A DNA stretch of 33,622 nucleotides from JADJYF01 sp043782755 (GTDB lineage Bacteria > Pseudomonadota > Gammaproteobacteria > Ga0077536): the NCBI GenBank assembly GCA_043782755.1, contig JAYWAC010000164.1, positions 1 through 33,622 of the forward strand, in the 5' to 3' direction. The stretch's first letter is position 1. Every line of letters begins with the position of its first letter. This document shows, piece after piece, positions 17,692-26,706 of the stretch. The notes beneath the pieces are model-generated. The model saw only the letters and a program-made list of their open reading frames with translations. It did no database searches and had not been told where the DNA came from. A program made the translations under genes and the position numbers.

Positions 17692-18594
17692 ATGGATATG
17701 ATTATTCTTCTCGCCGCGCAACCCGCCCTGGTGGTCGGCGCGATGACGGTGTTGGGCCTGCTGGTCGGCAGCTTCTTGAACGTCGTCATCCATCGTCTGC
17801 CCATCATGGAAGAGCGCGAGTTCCGCAGTGATTGCCACAGCCTGCTCAAACTCGGCGAGGAGGAGATGGCAGCCGAACCCTTCGACCTCGTGCGGCCGCG
17901 CTCGCGCTGTCCGAAGTGCGCCACACCGATAGCCGCCCACGAAAACATTCCGCTGTTGAGCTATCTCATGCTCGGTGGCCGCTGTCGCCATTGCGGCGTG
18001 GCGATCGCGAAGCGCTATCCCCTGGTCGAAGCGAGCGGCGGCCTGTTAGGCGGACTCGCCGCCTGGCATTTCGGCTACGCCGCCGATGCCGACTCACCGT
18101 TGTGGCTGGTGCGCGCCCTGCTCGCGGCAGCTTATTCCTGGACCCTGGTGGCACTGGCGCTCATCGACTTTGACACCCGCTATCTGTTCGACAGCATCAC
18201 CCAGCCCCTCCTGTGGCTGGGCCTCGTCTGTTCTTTCTTCGGCCTGTTCGCGCCCGATCTGCCGAGTGCGGTACTCGGCGCGATGGCCGGCTATCTGAGT
18301 CTGTGGTCGATCTATATGGGCTTCAAACTGGTCACCGGCAAGGAAGGCATGGGCTACGGTGACTTCAAATTACTGGCCGCGCTTGGCGCCTGGCTCGGTT
18401 GGCAGGCCTTGCCGGCTGTGATCTTGCTCTCCTCGGTGATCGGCTGTTTGGTCATCATTCCCGCCATCGCGACCGGACTCACTCAGCGCAGCGAACCAAT
18501 ACCTTTCGGGCCCTTCCTGGCCGGCGCCGGCATCGTCGCGATGTTCTTCGGCGACACGCTGTCTGGCCTGTTTCATTCCGGAGTGATGCTGTGA
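17692..18594 (+). CDS. pilD: Prepilin peptidase / N-methyltransferase PilD
   Basis: A bifunctional inner-membrane enzyme that cuts prepilin leaders after Gly and methylates the new N-terminus; it processes PilA and the minor pilins. The start gives 300 aa, with LGLLVGSFLNVVIHRLP at the same position as in Pseudomonas PilD. The zinc-binding loop has two CxxC pairs (CPKC and CRHC), and the two catalytic aspartates are in LIDFDTRYLFD and GMGYGDFK (GxGD). Several membrane helices follow. Starts at 17659 (ATG) or 17650 (TTG) are in frame and possible, but they would overlap the upstream hairpin. The stop overlaps the coaE start. Confidence 0.95.
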   Translation: MDMIILLAAQPALVVGAMTVLGLLVGSFLNVVIHRLPIMEEREFRSDCHSLLKLGEEEMAAEPFDLVRPRSRCPKCATPIAAHENIPLLSYLMLGGRCRHCGVAIAKRYPLVEASGGLLGGLAAWHFGYAADADSPLWLVRALLAAAYSWTLVALALIDFDTRYLFDSITQPLLWLGLVCSFFGLFAPDLPSAVLGAMAGYLSLWSIYMGFKLVTGKEGMGYGDFKLLAALGAWLGWQALPAVILLSSVIGCLVIIPAIATGLTQRSEPIPFGPFLAGAGIVAMFFGDTLSGLFHSGVML

Positions 18595-19205
18595 CACGCG
18601 CTTATGTGGTGGGCGTGACGGGCGGTATCGGCTCGGGTAAATCGACGGTCTGCCGCCTCTTCACCGCAAACCACGGCGTCGTGGTCATCGATGCCGATCA
18701 GGTCGCGCGCGAAGTGGTGGAGCCCGGGACGCCGGCGTTGGCGGCGATCGCCGCGTCTTTCGGCAAGGAAGTGCTGGGCGATGATGGCCGCTTGGATCGC
18801 GCACGACTGCGCGGCATCGTGTTCGCCGATCCTGCGCGCCGCGCCGAACTCGAAGCCATCACCCACCCTGCGATAAGATCTGGCATGCGCGCTCATGTCG
18901 AAGCGCTCACCGGTCCCTATTGTCTGCTCGGTATCCCCTTGCTTGCCGAGGGCGGACGCAACGAACTCATCGACCGCGTGCTGGTGGTCGATTGCCCCGC
19001 AGCGCTGCAGATCGAACGTGTACGCGCGCGCGATCATTTGACAGAAGCCGAGGTCGCCGCAATCATGCGCACACAGGCGAGCCGCGAGGCACGCCTGCGC
19101 ATCGCCGACGATGTGGTGGTCAATGATGGTGACACGCCCTCACTCGCAGGTCGTGTGGACGAACTACACAACATGTACCTGCAACTAGCTGCGGCCAAAG
19201 CATGA
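18591..19205 (+). CDS. coaE: Dephospho-CoA kinase
   Basis: The last step of coenzyme A synthesis: ATP-dependent phosphorylation of the 3'-OH of dephospho-CoA. It has 204 aa with a P-loop GVTGGIGSGKST (8-19), DADQVAREVVEPG and the HPAIRSGM lid region typical of CoaE. The GTG at 18591 was chosen: it overlaps the pilD stop (GTGA), has GGAG eight bases before it, and gives the family N-terminus; the frame is open further back inside pilD. pilD-coaE linkage is common in gammaproteobacteria. Confidence 0.96.
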   Translation: MTRAYVVGVTGGIGSGKSTVCRLFTANHGVVVIDADQVAREVVEPGTPALAAIAASFGKEVLGDDGRLDRARLRGIVFADPARRAELEAITHPAIRSGMRAHVEALTGPYCLLGIPLLAEGGRNELIDRVLVVDCPAALQIERVRARDHLTEAEVAAIMRTQASREARLRIADDVVVNDGDTPSLAGRVDELHNMYLQLAAAKA

Positions 19206-19215
19206 AGGCATTCCT

Positions 19216-20034
19216 GTGAGCGGTGGCGAGCGCGAGGCCAGACAACCCAGTCTTTTCCAGGAATCCGGTGCTTCGGTAATCTACGAGCAGCCGCTCAACG
19301 AACGCATACGCAACTGCCTGCGCCTCGAACATTTGTTTCATGGTATCGACACCGGCATCGAAGGTGGCGATCACTGGAGCGCGCGCAACGCGCTGGGACG
19401 CATCCTCGAAGTCAGCGATTTCCTGGTCCGCACCGACATCAAGGGCGAATTGATCAAGGAACTCGAGCGCGAGATCTCGACCTTCAACAGCCTGCGCAAC
19501 AATCCCAGCGTCAACTCGGCGGTGCTCGACAAGACCATCGGCTCGATGAGCGAAGTGCTGGTGCAGTTGAAGGCGCCCGATTGTCAGCCCGGCGCGCGCA
19601 TACGCAACGACGAACTCGCCAACCAGGTGCGTCAGCGCATCAGCATTCCGGGCGGCACCTGCAGCTTCGACGTGCCGTCGCTGCATTTCTGGCTGAACGC
19701 CCAGCCATCACAGCGCAACAGCCAGATGATGGTGTGGATGCAGGACATCCGCATCGTCGAGAAGGCCATTAAACTGGTGCTGGCCTTGATCCGCGAGAGC
19801 GCCAACCCGCGTATCGCAGTAGCCAATGCGGGTTTCTATCAGCAGCAGTTCGAAAGCGCCTCGCAGGCCCAGATTGTGCGGGTGGTGATGCCGAGCGAGA
19901 CTGAGACTTTTCCCGAGATCAGCGGCGGCAAGCATCGCTTCACGGTGCGCTTCTATTCGCAGCGTCAGACTTCGACGCGCCCGGTGCAGGTGCAGGACGA
20001 CGTGCGCTTCGAACTGGCCTGCTGCGGCATCTGA
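19216..20034 (+). CDS. zapD: Cell-division protein ZapD
   Basis: ZapD (YacF) bundles FtsZ protofilaments by binding the FtsZ C-terminal tail and helps Z-ring formation at midcell. The protein of 272 aa begins at a GTG with AAGG upstream; family motifs include VIYEQPLNERIRNCLRLEHL and a LVRTDIKGELIKELER helix. It follows coaE by 10 bp. In E. coli the next gene is yacG; here zapD is followed on the opposite strand by the Nudix fusion and no yacG is present. Its partner FtsZ is coded in the same window. Confidence 0.93.
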   Translation: MSGGEREARQPSLFQESGASVIYEQPLNERIRNCLRLEHLFHGIDTGIEGGDHWSARNALGRILEVSDFLVRTDIKGELIKELEREISTFNSLRNNPSVNSAVLDKTIGSMSEVLVQLKAPDCQPGARIRNDELANQVRQRISIPGGTCSFDVPSLHFWLNAQPSQRNSQMMVWMQDIRIVEKAIKLVLALIRESANPRIAVANAGFYQQQFESASQAQIVRVVMPSETETFPEISGGKHRFTVRFYSQRQTSTRPVQVQDDVRFELACCGI

Positions 20035-20045
20035 GCCGCGCTCGT

Positions 20046-21080
20046 TCAACGCGAACGAACGCGATAGGACGCTTTCTCCAAGGCCCGCGAGACGCGCTCC
20101 AGCAACGCAGCCGGCGCCGCCCCCTCCCACAAGCCACTCAGCATCGCGATGCCCTGACAACCGGCGCGTACCGCGCGTGGTAGCGAACGCGGCGTCATAC
20201 CGCCCAGCGCATAAACCGGTAATCGGGTGCTGGCGCATAAGCGGCGCAGTCGCGACCATCCGATCAGTTCGGCGTCGGGATGACTGGTGGTGGCCTCGAT
20301 CGGTGAGAGATACACGAAGTCGACGCCGATGCGCTCAGCCTGCGCCAGTTCACGTGCATCGTGGCAGGCGGCACTCAGGAGCATAGCGCTGGCCACCGGC
20401 CGTTGTTGGTAGTCGAACAGACGTTGGTGATTCAGATGCACACCGTGAGCACCACGATCCTGTGCCTCTTGCAGCGGGCCGTTCAGCATGAGCCGCGCAC
20501 CGTGGCGCAGGCAGGCCGCCAGCGCCGCAGCGACCACGCGCTGACGTTGCGCGCCCTGCACACGAACGCGCAGTTGCACCACCTCCACGCCGGCCGCGAG
20601 ACAGGCTTCCAGTCGCGCCAGAAACGCAGCCTCGCCGGCATCGAGATCGGGCGTGACCAGCACTACACGCGGCAACGTGACCGCAGTGGTGACGGGCAGA
20701 TTGGCGGCGGGAAATTGTCGGCCTGTGAGTGAGGCGCTACTAACCCACTCGATGTGCTGACCTTCAAGCCCGCGAGCCTCCCCACGCCAGGCGCGCACTT
20801 CGAACACAATGAGTTCGACGACATTGGCGGGATAGCGATGTCGCAGGGAGATCAGCGGCGTGGCGGACTCGATACTGATACCGAGTTCCTCGGCGAGTTC
20901 ACGCGCCAGACCATCGATGGGTCGTTCTCGGGCTTCGAGCTTACCGCCGGGGAATTCCCACAAGCCGCCGTGCGCGGTATGAGCAGGACGCAGGCTGAGC
21001 AATATCGCACCATCTTCGCGCCGTATGACCGCCGCCGCCACGCGCAATACACGCGTGACCTTGGACTTGGTAGACACCAT
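20046..21080 (-). CDS. Nudix hydrolase (MutT-like) fused to TenI/ThiE-like domain
   Basis: A two-domain protein of 344 aa. The Nudix domain (about 1-135) has a complete Nudix box at 46-68 (G-x5-E-x7-RELAEELGI), as in MutT, which removes 8-oxo-dGTP from the nucleotide pool. The C-terminal TIM-barrel part (about 140-330) resembles thiamine phosphate synthase/TenI, but catalytic signatures are altered: QLREK reads QLRVR, the NDR motif reads NGP, and GVHLGQ reads GVHLNH. It therefore probably does not make thiamine phosphate; its role is unknown. This fusion is widespread in gammaproteobacteria near secA-argJ, and here it is the third gene after secA. It begins 44 bp after argJ. Confidence 0.9.
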   Translation of the reverse strand: MVSTKSKVTRVLRVAAAVIRREDGAILLSLRPAHTAHGGLWEFPGGKLEARERPIDGLARELAEELGISIESATPLISLRHRYPANVVELIVFEVRAWRGEARGLEGQHIEWVSSASLTGRQFPAANLPVTTAVTLPRVVLVTPDLDAGEAAFLARLEACLAAGVEVVQLRVRVQGAQRQRVVAAALAACLRHGARLMLNGPLQEAQDRGAHGVHLNHQRLFDYQQRPVASAMLLSAACHDARELAQAERIGVDFVYLSPIEATTSHPDAELIGWSRLRRLCASTRLPVYALGGMTPRSLPRAVRAGCQGIAMLSGLWEGAAPAALLERVSRALEKASYRVRSR

Positions 21081-21124
21081 CGACTCGCCTCAGCGACGCG
21101 CGCGTCGTGACGCGACGACAGACC

Positions 21125-22354
21125 TCAACTGCGATACTCGGCGTTGATCTTGATGTAGTCGTAGGAGAAGTCGCAGGTCCACACCGTCGCCGTTTCCTGA
21201 CCGCGACCGATGGTGATATCGATCTCGATGTCGGTCTTCTTCATGATCACGGCCGCCTCGTCCTCGGTGTAACCAGGCGCCGGCTCACCGCTGATCACTA
21301 TCGGCAGACCACCGATGCTTAAAGCCACCTCGTTGATCGCGAGATGCTCGGCGCCGGCCCGGCCGACCGCCGCGAGAATGCGTCCCCAGTTCGGATCGCT
21401 CGCGAACAAGGCGGTCTTGACCAGCGGCGATTCCGCGACCGCATAGGCGACACGCGCGCAATCGCGTTCACTGTGACCGCCGGAGACTTTGACCGTGATG
21501 AACTTGGTCGCGCCTTCGCCGTCGCGCACGACGTCGTGGGCAAGACCGAGACAGACCGCTTGCACGGCGGCCGCGAGGCGCGCGTAGAGCGGATGAGTTG
21601 CGCTGTCGACACAGGGCGTGTCGGCCGCGCCGGTAGCGATTAGTACGAGCGCGTCATTGGTCGAGGTGTCGCCGTCGACCGTGATGCGGTTAAAGCTGAG
21701 TTCGGTCGCGCGATGCGCGATGGCCCGCCACACTGCGGGCGTGACAGCGGCGTCGGTCGCGACATAGGCGAGCATGGTCGCCATGTCGGGTTTGATCATG
21801 CCGCTACCCTTGGCGATGCCAGTGACCACAAAGCGATGCGCACCGTCACGCACTTCGACACTGCGTATCTTGGCGCGCGTATCGGTGGTCATGATGGCCG
21901 CCGCCGCCTGCTCCCAGCCATCGGCCTCAAGCGCCGCGACCAGCGCCGGCGCCGGCGCCGCCAGTGCGGGCGCGTTCAACTGCTGACCGATGACACCGGT
22001 AGAAAATGGCAGGACGTCAACGGCCGCGCAACCGGCGGCCTTGGCGACCGCCGCACAGACGTCCAGACAACGCTCTTCGCCGAGTGTACCGGTGCCAGCA
22101 TTGGCATTGCCGGCATTGATGATCAGATAGCGGGATAGTCCCTTGGCCCAATGCTCACGCGCGACGATGACCGGTGCCGCGCAGAACTTATTGCGCGTGA
22201 ACAGACATTCGACAGTCGCGCCGGGCGCGATCTCGACGAGGGTCAGATCACTGCGGTTCTTGTAGCGCGTGCCCGAAGCGCCGGTCGCGAGCCGGATGCC
22301 GGCGATGGGGCGAGGCTGGCTGTCGGCTGTCGGCCGTTCAATCGAGTTTGCCAT
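21125..22354 (-). CDS. argJ: Bifunctional ornithine acetyltransferase / N-acetylglutamate synthase ArgJ
   Basis: In the cyclic arginine pathway it transfers acetyl from N-acetylornithine to glutamate; some members also use acetyl-CoA. It is made as one chain that cuts itself between Ala192 and Thr193 in the motif KPDMATML, freeing the Thr nucleophile; both residues are present. GSGMIKPDMA, TVDGDTSTND and DPNWGRI are family motifs. The 409-aa form starts at the ATG at 22354, which lies inside the end of secA (17-bp overlap in another frame); the frame is open further upstream within secA but the extra sequence is not family-like. Translation is likely coupled to secA. Confidence 0.94.
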   Translation of the reverse strand: MANSIERPTADSQPRPIAGIRLATGASGTRYKNRSDLTLVEIAPGATVECLFTRNKFCAAPVIVAREHWAKGLSRYLIINAGNANAGTGTLGEERCLDVCAAVAKAAGCAAVDVLPFSTGVIGQQLNAPALAAPAPALVAALEADGWEQAAAAIMTTDTRAKIRSVEVRDGAHRFVVTGIAKGSGMIKPDMATMLAYVATDAAVTPAVWRAIAHRATELSFNRITVDGDTSTNDALVLIATGAADTPCVDSATHPLYARLAAAVQAVCLGLAHDVVRDGEGATKFITVKVSGGHSERDCARVAYAVAESPLVKTALFASDPNWGRILAAVGRAGAEHLAINEVALSIGGLPIVISGEPAPGYTEDEAAVIMKKTDIEIDITIGRGQETATVWTCDFSYDYIKINAEYRS

Positions 22355-25097
22355 GGCACTGCTTGTATTTTTTGCCCGATCCACAGGGGCAGGGTTCATT
22401 GCGACCGACCTTGCGACCGTCGCGTACAAAGGGCGCTTGCTGAGAGCCACCGTCATCGGTCGGCAGGGCCGCCACGGGTGGCGGTTCATTGGCCCCCGAC
22501 TGATAGTGATATTCCTGCTCCTTGAGTTCGGCCGCGCGGCGCTGCTGCTCCTCGACCGCCTCGATGTCTTCCTTGGCGCGCACCTGCACTTTGGACAGAA
22601 TGCCGATCACATCGCGGGTGATCTCTTCCAACATGCGCGCGAACATCTCAAAGGCTTCGCGCTTGTACTCCTGCTTGGGATTCTTCTGCGCGAAACCGCG
22701 CAGATGGATGCCCTGACGCAGGTGATCCATCGCCGCCAGATGTTCCTTCCAGTGGGTGTCCAACACCTGCAGCATGATGCCCTTTTCGAAGTTGTGCATG
22801 TCGGCCGCGCCGACCTGTTCCTGCTTAGCCGTGTAAGCATCCTCGATGATCTGCAAGACACGCCTGCGGATGCTTTCTTCATCAAGGTTGTCGTCTTCCT
22901 TCAACCATTGCGCAACATCGGCCTTGACCGCGTACTCGCTTTCCAGCGCGTGACCCAGGCCCGCTAGATCCCAGCTCTCGTCCATGCTCTGCGGACGGAT
23001 GTAGGTGTCGATCATGGTGTTGACGACGTCATGACGTATGCCGCGGATATTGTCCGAAATGTCCTCGGCTTCCATCACTTCGCGACGCTGTTCGTAGACG
23101 TGCTTGCGCTGATCGTTGGCGACGTCGTCGAATTCAAGCAACTGCTTACGGATGTCGAAGTTGCGTCCCTCGACCTTGCGCTGCGCGTTCTCGATGGCCT
23201 TGCTCACCCATGGGTGTTCGATGGCCTCGCCTTCCTGCATGCCGAGCTTCTGCATGAGCCCACTGACGCGCTCGGAGGCAAAGATACGCATGAGATTGTC
23301 TTCAAGCGACAGATAGAAGCGGCTCGAGCCCGCATCGCCCTGACGGCCTGAGCGACCGCGCAACTGGTTGTCGATGCGCCGAGATTCGTGTCTCTCGGTG
23401 CCGACGATATGCAGACCGCCAGCGGCCAGCACCTGCGCCTGGCGTTCCTGCCAGGCAGCGCGCACAGCGCTAAGCTTGTCGGCATCTTCGACGCCCAGCT
23501 CATGCAGCTCCGCATCGAGATTACCGCCCAGCACGATATCGGTACCGCGACCCGCCATGTTGGTCGCGACCGTGACACTGCCGGGCCTACCGGCCTGGGC
23601 AACGATCTGCGCTTCCTTCTCATGGAACTTGGCGTTCAGCACTTCGTGCTTGATATCCTGCTTGCTCAGCAGACCGGACAGATACTCGGAGGTCTCGATA
23701 GTCGTCGTACCGACCAGCACCGGCTGACCGCGCTGCGCGCAATCCTTGATGTCATCGATGATGGCTTCAAATTTTTCCTTGGCGGTCAGAAACACCAGAT
23801 CGCCGCGATCATCACGCACCATCGGCCTGTGAGTCGGAATCACCACCACTTCGAGGCCGTAGATCTCCTGGAACTCGTAAGCCTCGGTATCGGCCGTGCC
23901 GGTCATGCCGGACAGCTTCTCGTAGAGACGGAAGTAGTTCTGGTAGGTGATCGAAGCGAGGGTCTGGTTCTCCTGTTGGATAGCTACGCCTTCCTTCGCT
24001 TCGACCGACTGGTGCAGGCCTTCCGACCAGCGCCGACCCGGCATGGTGCGGCCGGTGAATTCGTCGACGATGATGATTTCGCCATCCTTCACCACATAGT
24101 CGACGTCCTTTTGGAACAGCGCATAGGCGCGGATCGCGGCGTAGACATGGTGCATGAGCGAGATATTGGTGGCGCTGTAGAGGCTATCGCCCTCGGCCAG
24201 CATGCCAGCTTCGACCAGCAGATGTTCGACCTTCTCGTGACCGGCTTCGGTCAGATAGACCTGACGCGACTTCTCGTCTACCGAATAATCACCAGGACCA
24301 TCATGGTCTTCCTTATTTTCGCTCGCCGCCTGGCGATCGAGACGCGGAATGAGCGCGTTGATGCGCGTATAAAGATCGCTGCGGTCGTCGGTCGGTCCCG
24401 AGATGATGAGCGGCGTGCGCGCTTCGTCGATCAGAATGGAGTCCACTTCGTCGACCACGGCGAAAGCGTGATCGCGCTGCACCCGCTGATCGGGGTGGAA
24501 AGCCATGTTGTCGCGCAGGTAATCAAAGCCGAGTTCGTTGTTGGTCGCGTAGGTGATCGCGCAGCTGTAGGAACGTTGGCGATCCTGGCTGGACATGCCG
24601 GTCAGAATCACGCCTACCGACATGTCTAGCGCGTTGTACAGCCGCCCCATCCACTCCGCGTCGCGCCGGGCCAGGTAGTCGTTGACGGTCACCACGTGTA
24701 CCGCGCGGCCCGACAGCGCGTTGAGATAACACGGCAGCGTGGCGACCAGAGTCTTGCCCTCACCGGTACGCATTTCGGCAATCTTGCCCTGGTGCAGAAC
24801 CATGCCGCCTATCATCTGCTCGTCGAAGTGGCGCATGCCGAGCACACGCTTACCAGTCTCGCGGACCACAGCGAAGGCTTCGGGCAGCAGGTCATCAAGG
24901 GTCTCGCCAGCCGCATAGCGGTTACGGAATTCGCTAGTCTTAGCGCGCAAGGCTTCGTCGCTCAGTGCGGCGATGCCACTCTCCAGCTGATTGATGGCAT
25001 TGACGGTCTTGTGCATGCGCTTGAGCAGACGATCGTTACGACTGCCGAATACCGACTGGATGATGCGTGCGGGTAGAGACTTTGAGGTTGCGGCCAT
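22338..25097 (-). CDS. secA: Preprotein translocase ATPase SecA
   Basis: The motor that pushes unfolded preproteins through SecYEG. The 919 aa show NBD1 with Walker A (MRTGEGKTLVATLP) and the VVDEVDSILIDEARTPLIISG region (Walker B), the preprotein cross-linking domain, NBD2 (NMAGRGTDIVLGG, GRSGRQGD), the helical scaffold, and a C-terminal zinc finger CPCGSGKKYKQCH that binds SecB. The ATG at 25097 gives the family start MAATSKSLPARI; earlier in-frame starts overlap the promoter. There is no secM-like gene before it. First gene of secA-argJ-nudix. Confidence 0.98.
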   Translation of the reverse strand: MAATSKSLPARIIQSVFGSRNDRLLKRMHKTVNAINQLESGIAALSDEALRAKTSEFRNRYAAGETLDDLLPEAFAVVRETGKRVLGMRHFDEQMIGGMVLHQGKIAEMRTGEGKTLVATLPCYLNALSGRAVHVVTVNDYLARRDAEWMGRLYNALDMSVGVILTGMSSQDRQRSYSCAITYATNNELGFDYLRDNMAFHPDQRVQRDHAFAVVDEVDSILIDEARTPLIISGPTDDRSDLYTRINALIPRLDRQAASENKEDHDGPGDYSVDEKSRQVYLTEAGHEKVEHLLVEAGMLAEGDSLYSATNISLMHHVYAAIRAYALFQKDVDYVVKDGEIIIVDEFTGRTMPGRRWSEGLHQSVEAKEGVAIQQENQTLASITYQNYFRLYEKLSGMTGTADTEAYEFQEIYGLEVVVIPTHRPMVRDDRGDLVFLTAKEKFEAIIDDIKDCAQRGQPVLVGTTTIETSEYLSGLLSKQDIKHEVLNAKFHEKEAQIVAQAGRPGSVTVATNMAGRGTDIVLGGNLDAELHELGVEDADKLSAVRAAWQERQAQVLAAGGLHIVGTERHESRRIDNQLRGRSGRQGDAGSSRFYLSLEDNLMRIFASERVSGLMQKLGMQEGEAIEHPWVSKAIENAQRKVEGRNFDIRKQLLEFDDVANDQRKHVYEQRREVMEAEDISDNIRGIRHDVVNTMIDTYIRPQSMDESWDLAGLGHALESEYAVKADVAQWLKEDDNLDEESIRRRVLQIIEDAYTAKQEQVGAADMHNFEKGIMLQVLDTHWKEHLAAMDHLRQGIHLRGFAQKNPKQEYKREAFEMFARMLEEITRDVIGILSKVQVRAKEDIEAVEEQQRRAAELKEQEYHYQSGANEPPPVAALPTDDGGSQQAPFVRDGRKVGRNEPCPCGSGKKYKQCHGKLD

Positions 25098-25170
25098 TGG
25101 AGTGCGCTGGATTTGAATAAGGTGGCGACAGGCGAGCTGCCTATAGGTAGGCGGCGGTCGCGGCGGCGCC

Positions 25171-25179
25171 ATTGTAGCA
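25171..25179 (-). promoter_or_regulatory. Candidate secA extended -10 promoter
   Basis: The minus strand reads TGCTACAAT, an extended -10 (TGn + TACAAT), about 75 bp before the secA ATG. No good -35 is present, which is usual for extended -10 promoters. It lies in the 140-bp gap between the peptidase gene and secA. Confidence 0.5.
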
Positions 25180-25237
25180 AAGGGAAGTGCGAATCCCGCC
25201 TGCCCAGGCGCCTATTCCAGTGCCGGGTTAAATGCGC

Positions 25238-26206
25238 TCATCGTCGCAGGAAGGTGCCGGCCTGGACACGCAATTGGGAGGGGTTGCCAATGAAATTCAA
25301 GGGGTCAACGCGATCACCATTGTGCACGACCTCGAAATGAACATGAGGCCCGGTAGTGCGACCCGTCGCTCCGAGCAGGGCGACGGCCTGGTTCTTCTTG
25401 ACCATCTCGCCGACCGCCACCAGGTTGGCGCGATTGTGCGCATAGCGGGTGATATAACCGTTGCCATGGCTGACCTCGACCAGGTTGCCATAGCCCCAGC
25501 GCTTGCCCGACCAGGTCACCACGCCCGCCGCCACTGTACGGACCGGCTCGCCGGGTCGGCCGGCGAAGTCGAGACCATCGTGGAATTCACGTCCGCCGGT
25601 GACCGGGTCGGTTCGATAACCGAAGCCCGAGGAAATCCAGCCATCGCTCAAGGGCTGGCCGGCGGGCTTCATGTCATCATGCAGTTGCTTGTTCTGCATC
25701 AAAGCCTCAAGCGCCTCCAGGCGATCGTCGCGCAATTGTACTTCGCCCTTGATGGAATCGAGATTGGCCAACAGATCGGTCCATTGCGGGGCCTGGACAT
25801 TGTCACTCTGTGGACCACCGATGGCAGGTTCGTGACCGAAGTCGAATTCCCCGGCGTCGATACGCGCTGACTTGGCGACTCGCTCGGCGACCGCGTCGAG
25901 CCGGGTCAATTGCGATTGCATGCGACCCATTGCGCCGGACAAGGCGCTCAGATCAGCATTCATGTCTTCGTTCAAGGAATTGAGGAACTGACGTTGATTG
26001 ATGATTTCGCGTTGCCAGATCTGCGCCGAGCGTTCGGGGTTATTGAGAATCTCCTCGACCATGGCATTACCGCCACGGGAATATCCCCAATAGGCCAGAC
26101 AGGACGAACCGCCGATCAGGACCAGCGCGGTGAACGTCAGCATTTGCCAACCGATGCGAAATCTCGCGGTCGTGCCCCGCGATTTTGATAGGATGATTAT
26201 TTCCAT
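25238..26206 (-). CDS. M23-family (LytM-type) peptidoglycan metallopeptidase, membrane-anchored
   Basis: A protein of 322 aa with a short basic N-terminus, one membrane anchor (about 20-41), a coiled-coil region (about 50-115 and 150-175) and a C-terminal LytM/M23 domain. Zinc and catalytic residues are all present: His209 and Asp213 in FHDGLDFAG, His257 in YAHN, and His288/His290 in GPHVHFEV. It should therefore be an active endopeptidase that cuts peptide cross-bridges in the periplasm, unlike degenerate EnvC/NlpD-type members. Position next to lpxC/ftsZ and before secA is conserved in Pseudomonas-type dcw tails and suggests a division or growth role. Divergent from dciA. Confidence 0.92.
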   Translation of the reverse strand: MEIIILSKSRGTTARFRIGWQMLTFTALVLIGGSSCLAYWGYSRGGNAMVEEILNNPERSAQIWQREIINQRQFLNSLNEDMNADLSALSGAMGRMQSQLTRLDAVAERVAKSARIDAGEFDFGHEPAIGGPQSDNVQAPQWTDLLANLDSIKGEVQLRDDRLEALEALMQNKQLHDDMKPAGQPLSDGWISSGFGYRTDPVTGGREFHDGLDFAGRPGEPVRTVAAGVVTWSGKRWGYGNLVEVSHGNGYITRYAHNRANLVAVGEMVKKNQAVALLGATGRTTGPHVHFEVVHNGDRVDPLNFIGNPSQLRVQAGTFLRR

Positions 26207-26256
26207 GACACTAGTTGGGCAACGGCTATGCCAGCCATGACATCAGGCCAGCCGCT

Positions 26257-26694
26257 GTGAGCATCCCCCTGTCTGTTTTCGACATTGTCTCCAGATTCTC
26301 GCAGCTAAAGCAATTGACCGAGCGGGCCAATCGGTTGCGGGACCTGAACCAGTCATTGATGTCCTGCGTGCCGCCGTCCCTGGTCCAGCACGTACGTCTG
26401 GCGACCGTGCGTGACGGTTGCCTGGTGTTGCAGGCCGAGGGTTCGACCTGGGCCGCGCAGTTGCGCTTCAAGACGCCGGAAATTCTGGAAAAGCTGCAAG
26501 CTCACCCGGAATTTCGCGACGTTCGCAGCGTGCGTGTGCGCAATGTAGTCGAGCCGCGCCCCAAGGTCATTGCCCCTGAGCGTCGGCACATGAGCCGCGC
26601 CGCCGCCGCAATCCTGCACCAGGAGGCGCAATGCACGACGGACGCGAAAATTCGCGCCGCGCTGGAACGCCTGGCGCGGCACGGATCAGACTGA
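26257..26694 (+). CDS. dciA: DUF721 / DciA-family replicative helicase loader-like protein
   Basis: A DUF721-type protein of 145 aa. DciA is the ancestral DnaB helicase loader in bacteria that lack DnaC. The conserved core SLVQHVRLATVRDGCLVLQA ... WAAQLRFKTPEILEKL is visible at about residues 40-85, and the basic C-terminus is less conserved. The start is uncertain: GTG at 26257 is preferred, but a TTG at 26215 in the same frame would add 14 residues. It is the only plus-strand gene between the M23 peptidase and lpxC and converges with lpxC at 12 bp, a placement seen in other gammaproteobacteria. Confidence 0.85.
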   Translation: MSIPLSVFDIVSRFSQLKQLTERANRLRDLNQSLMSCVPPSLVQHVRLATVRDGCLVLQAEGSTWAAQLRFKTPEILEKLQAHPEFRDVRSVRVRNVVEPRPKVIAPERRHMSRAAAAILHQEAQCTTDAKIRAALERLARHGSD

Positions 26695-26706
26695 CTGCTA
26701 CGCTCC

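Noticed and set aside
23388..24629. Plus-strand open frame of 413 codons inside secA
   Set aside because: Antisense to the SecA motor domains; no ribosome site, promoter or recognisable motif.
25098..25237. secM-like arrest peptide gene before secA
   Set aside because: The 140-bp gap has no short open frame with a signal sequence or a SecM-like arrest motif; only a promoter candidate is visible.
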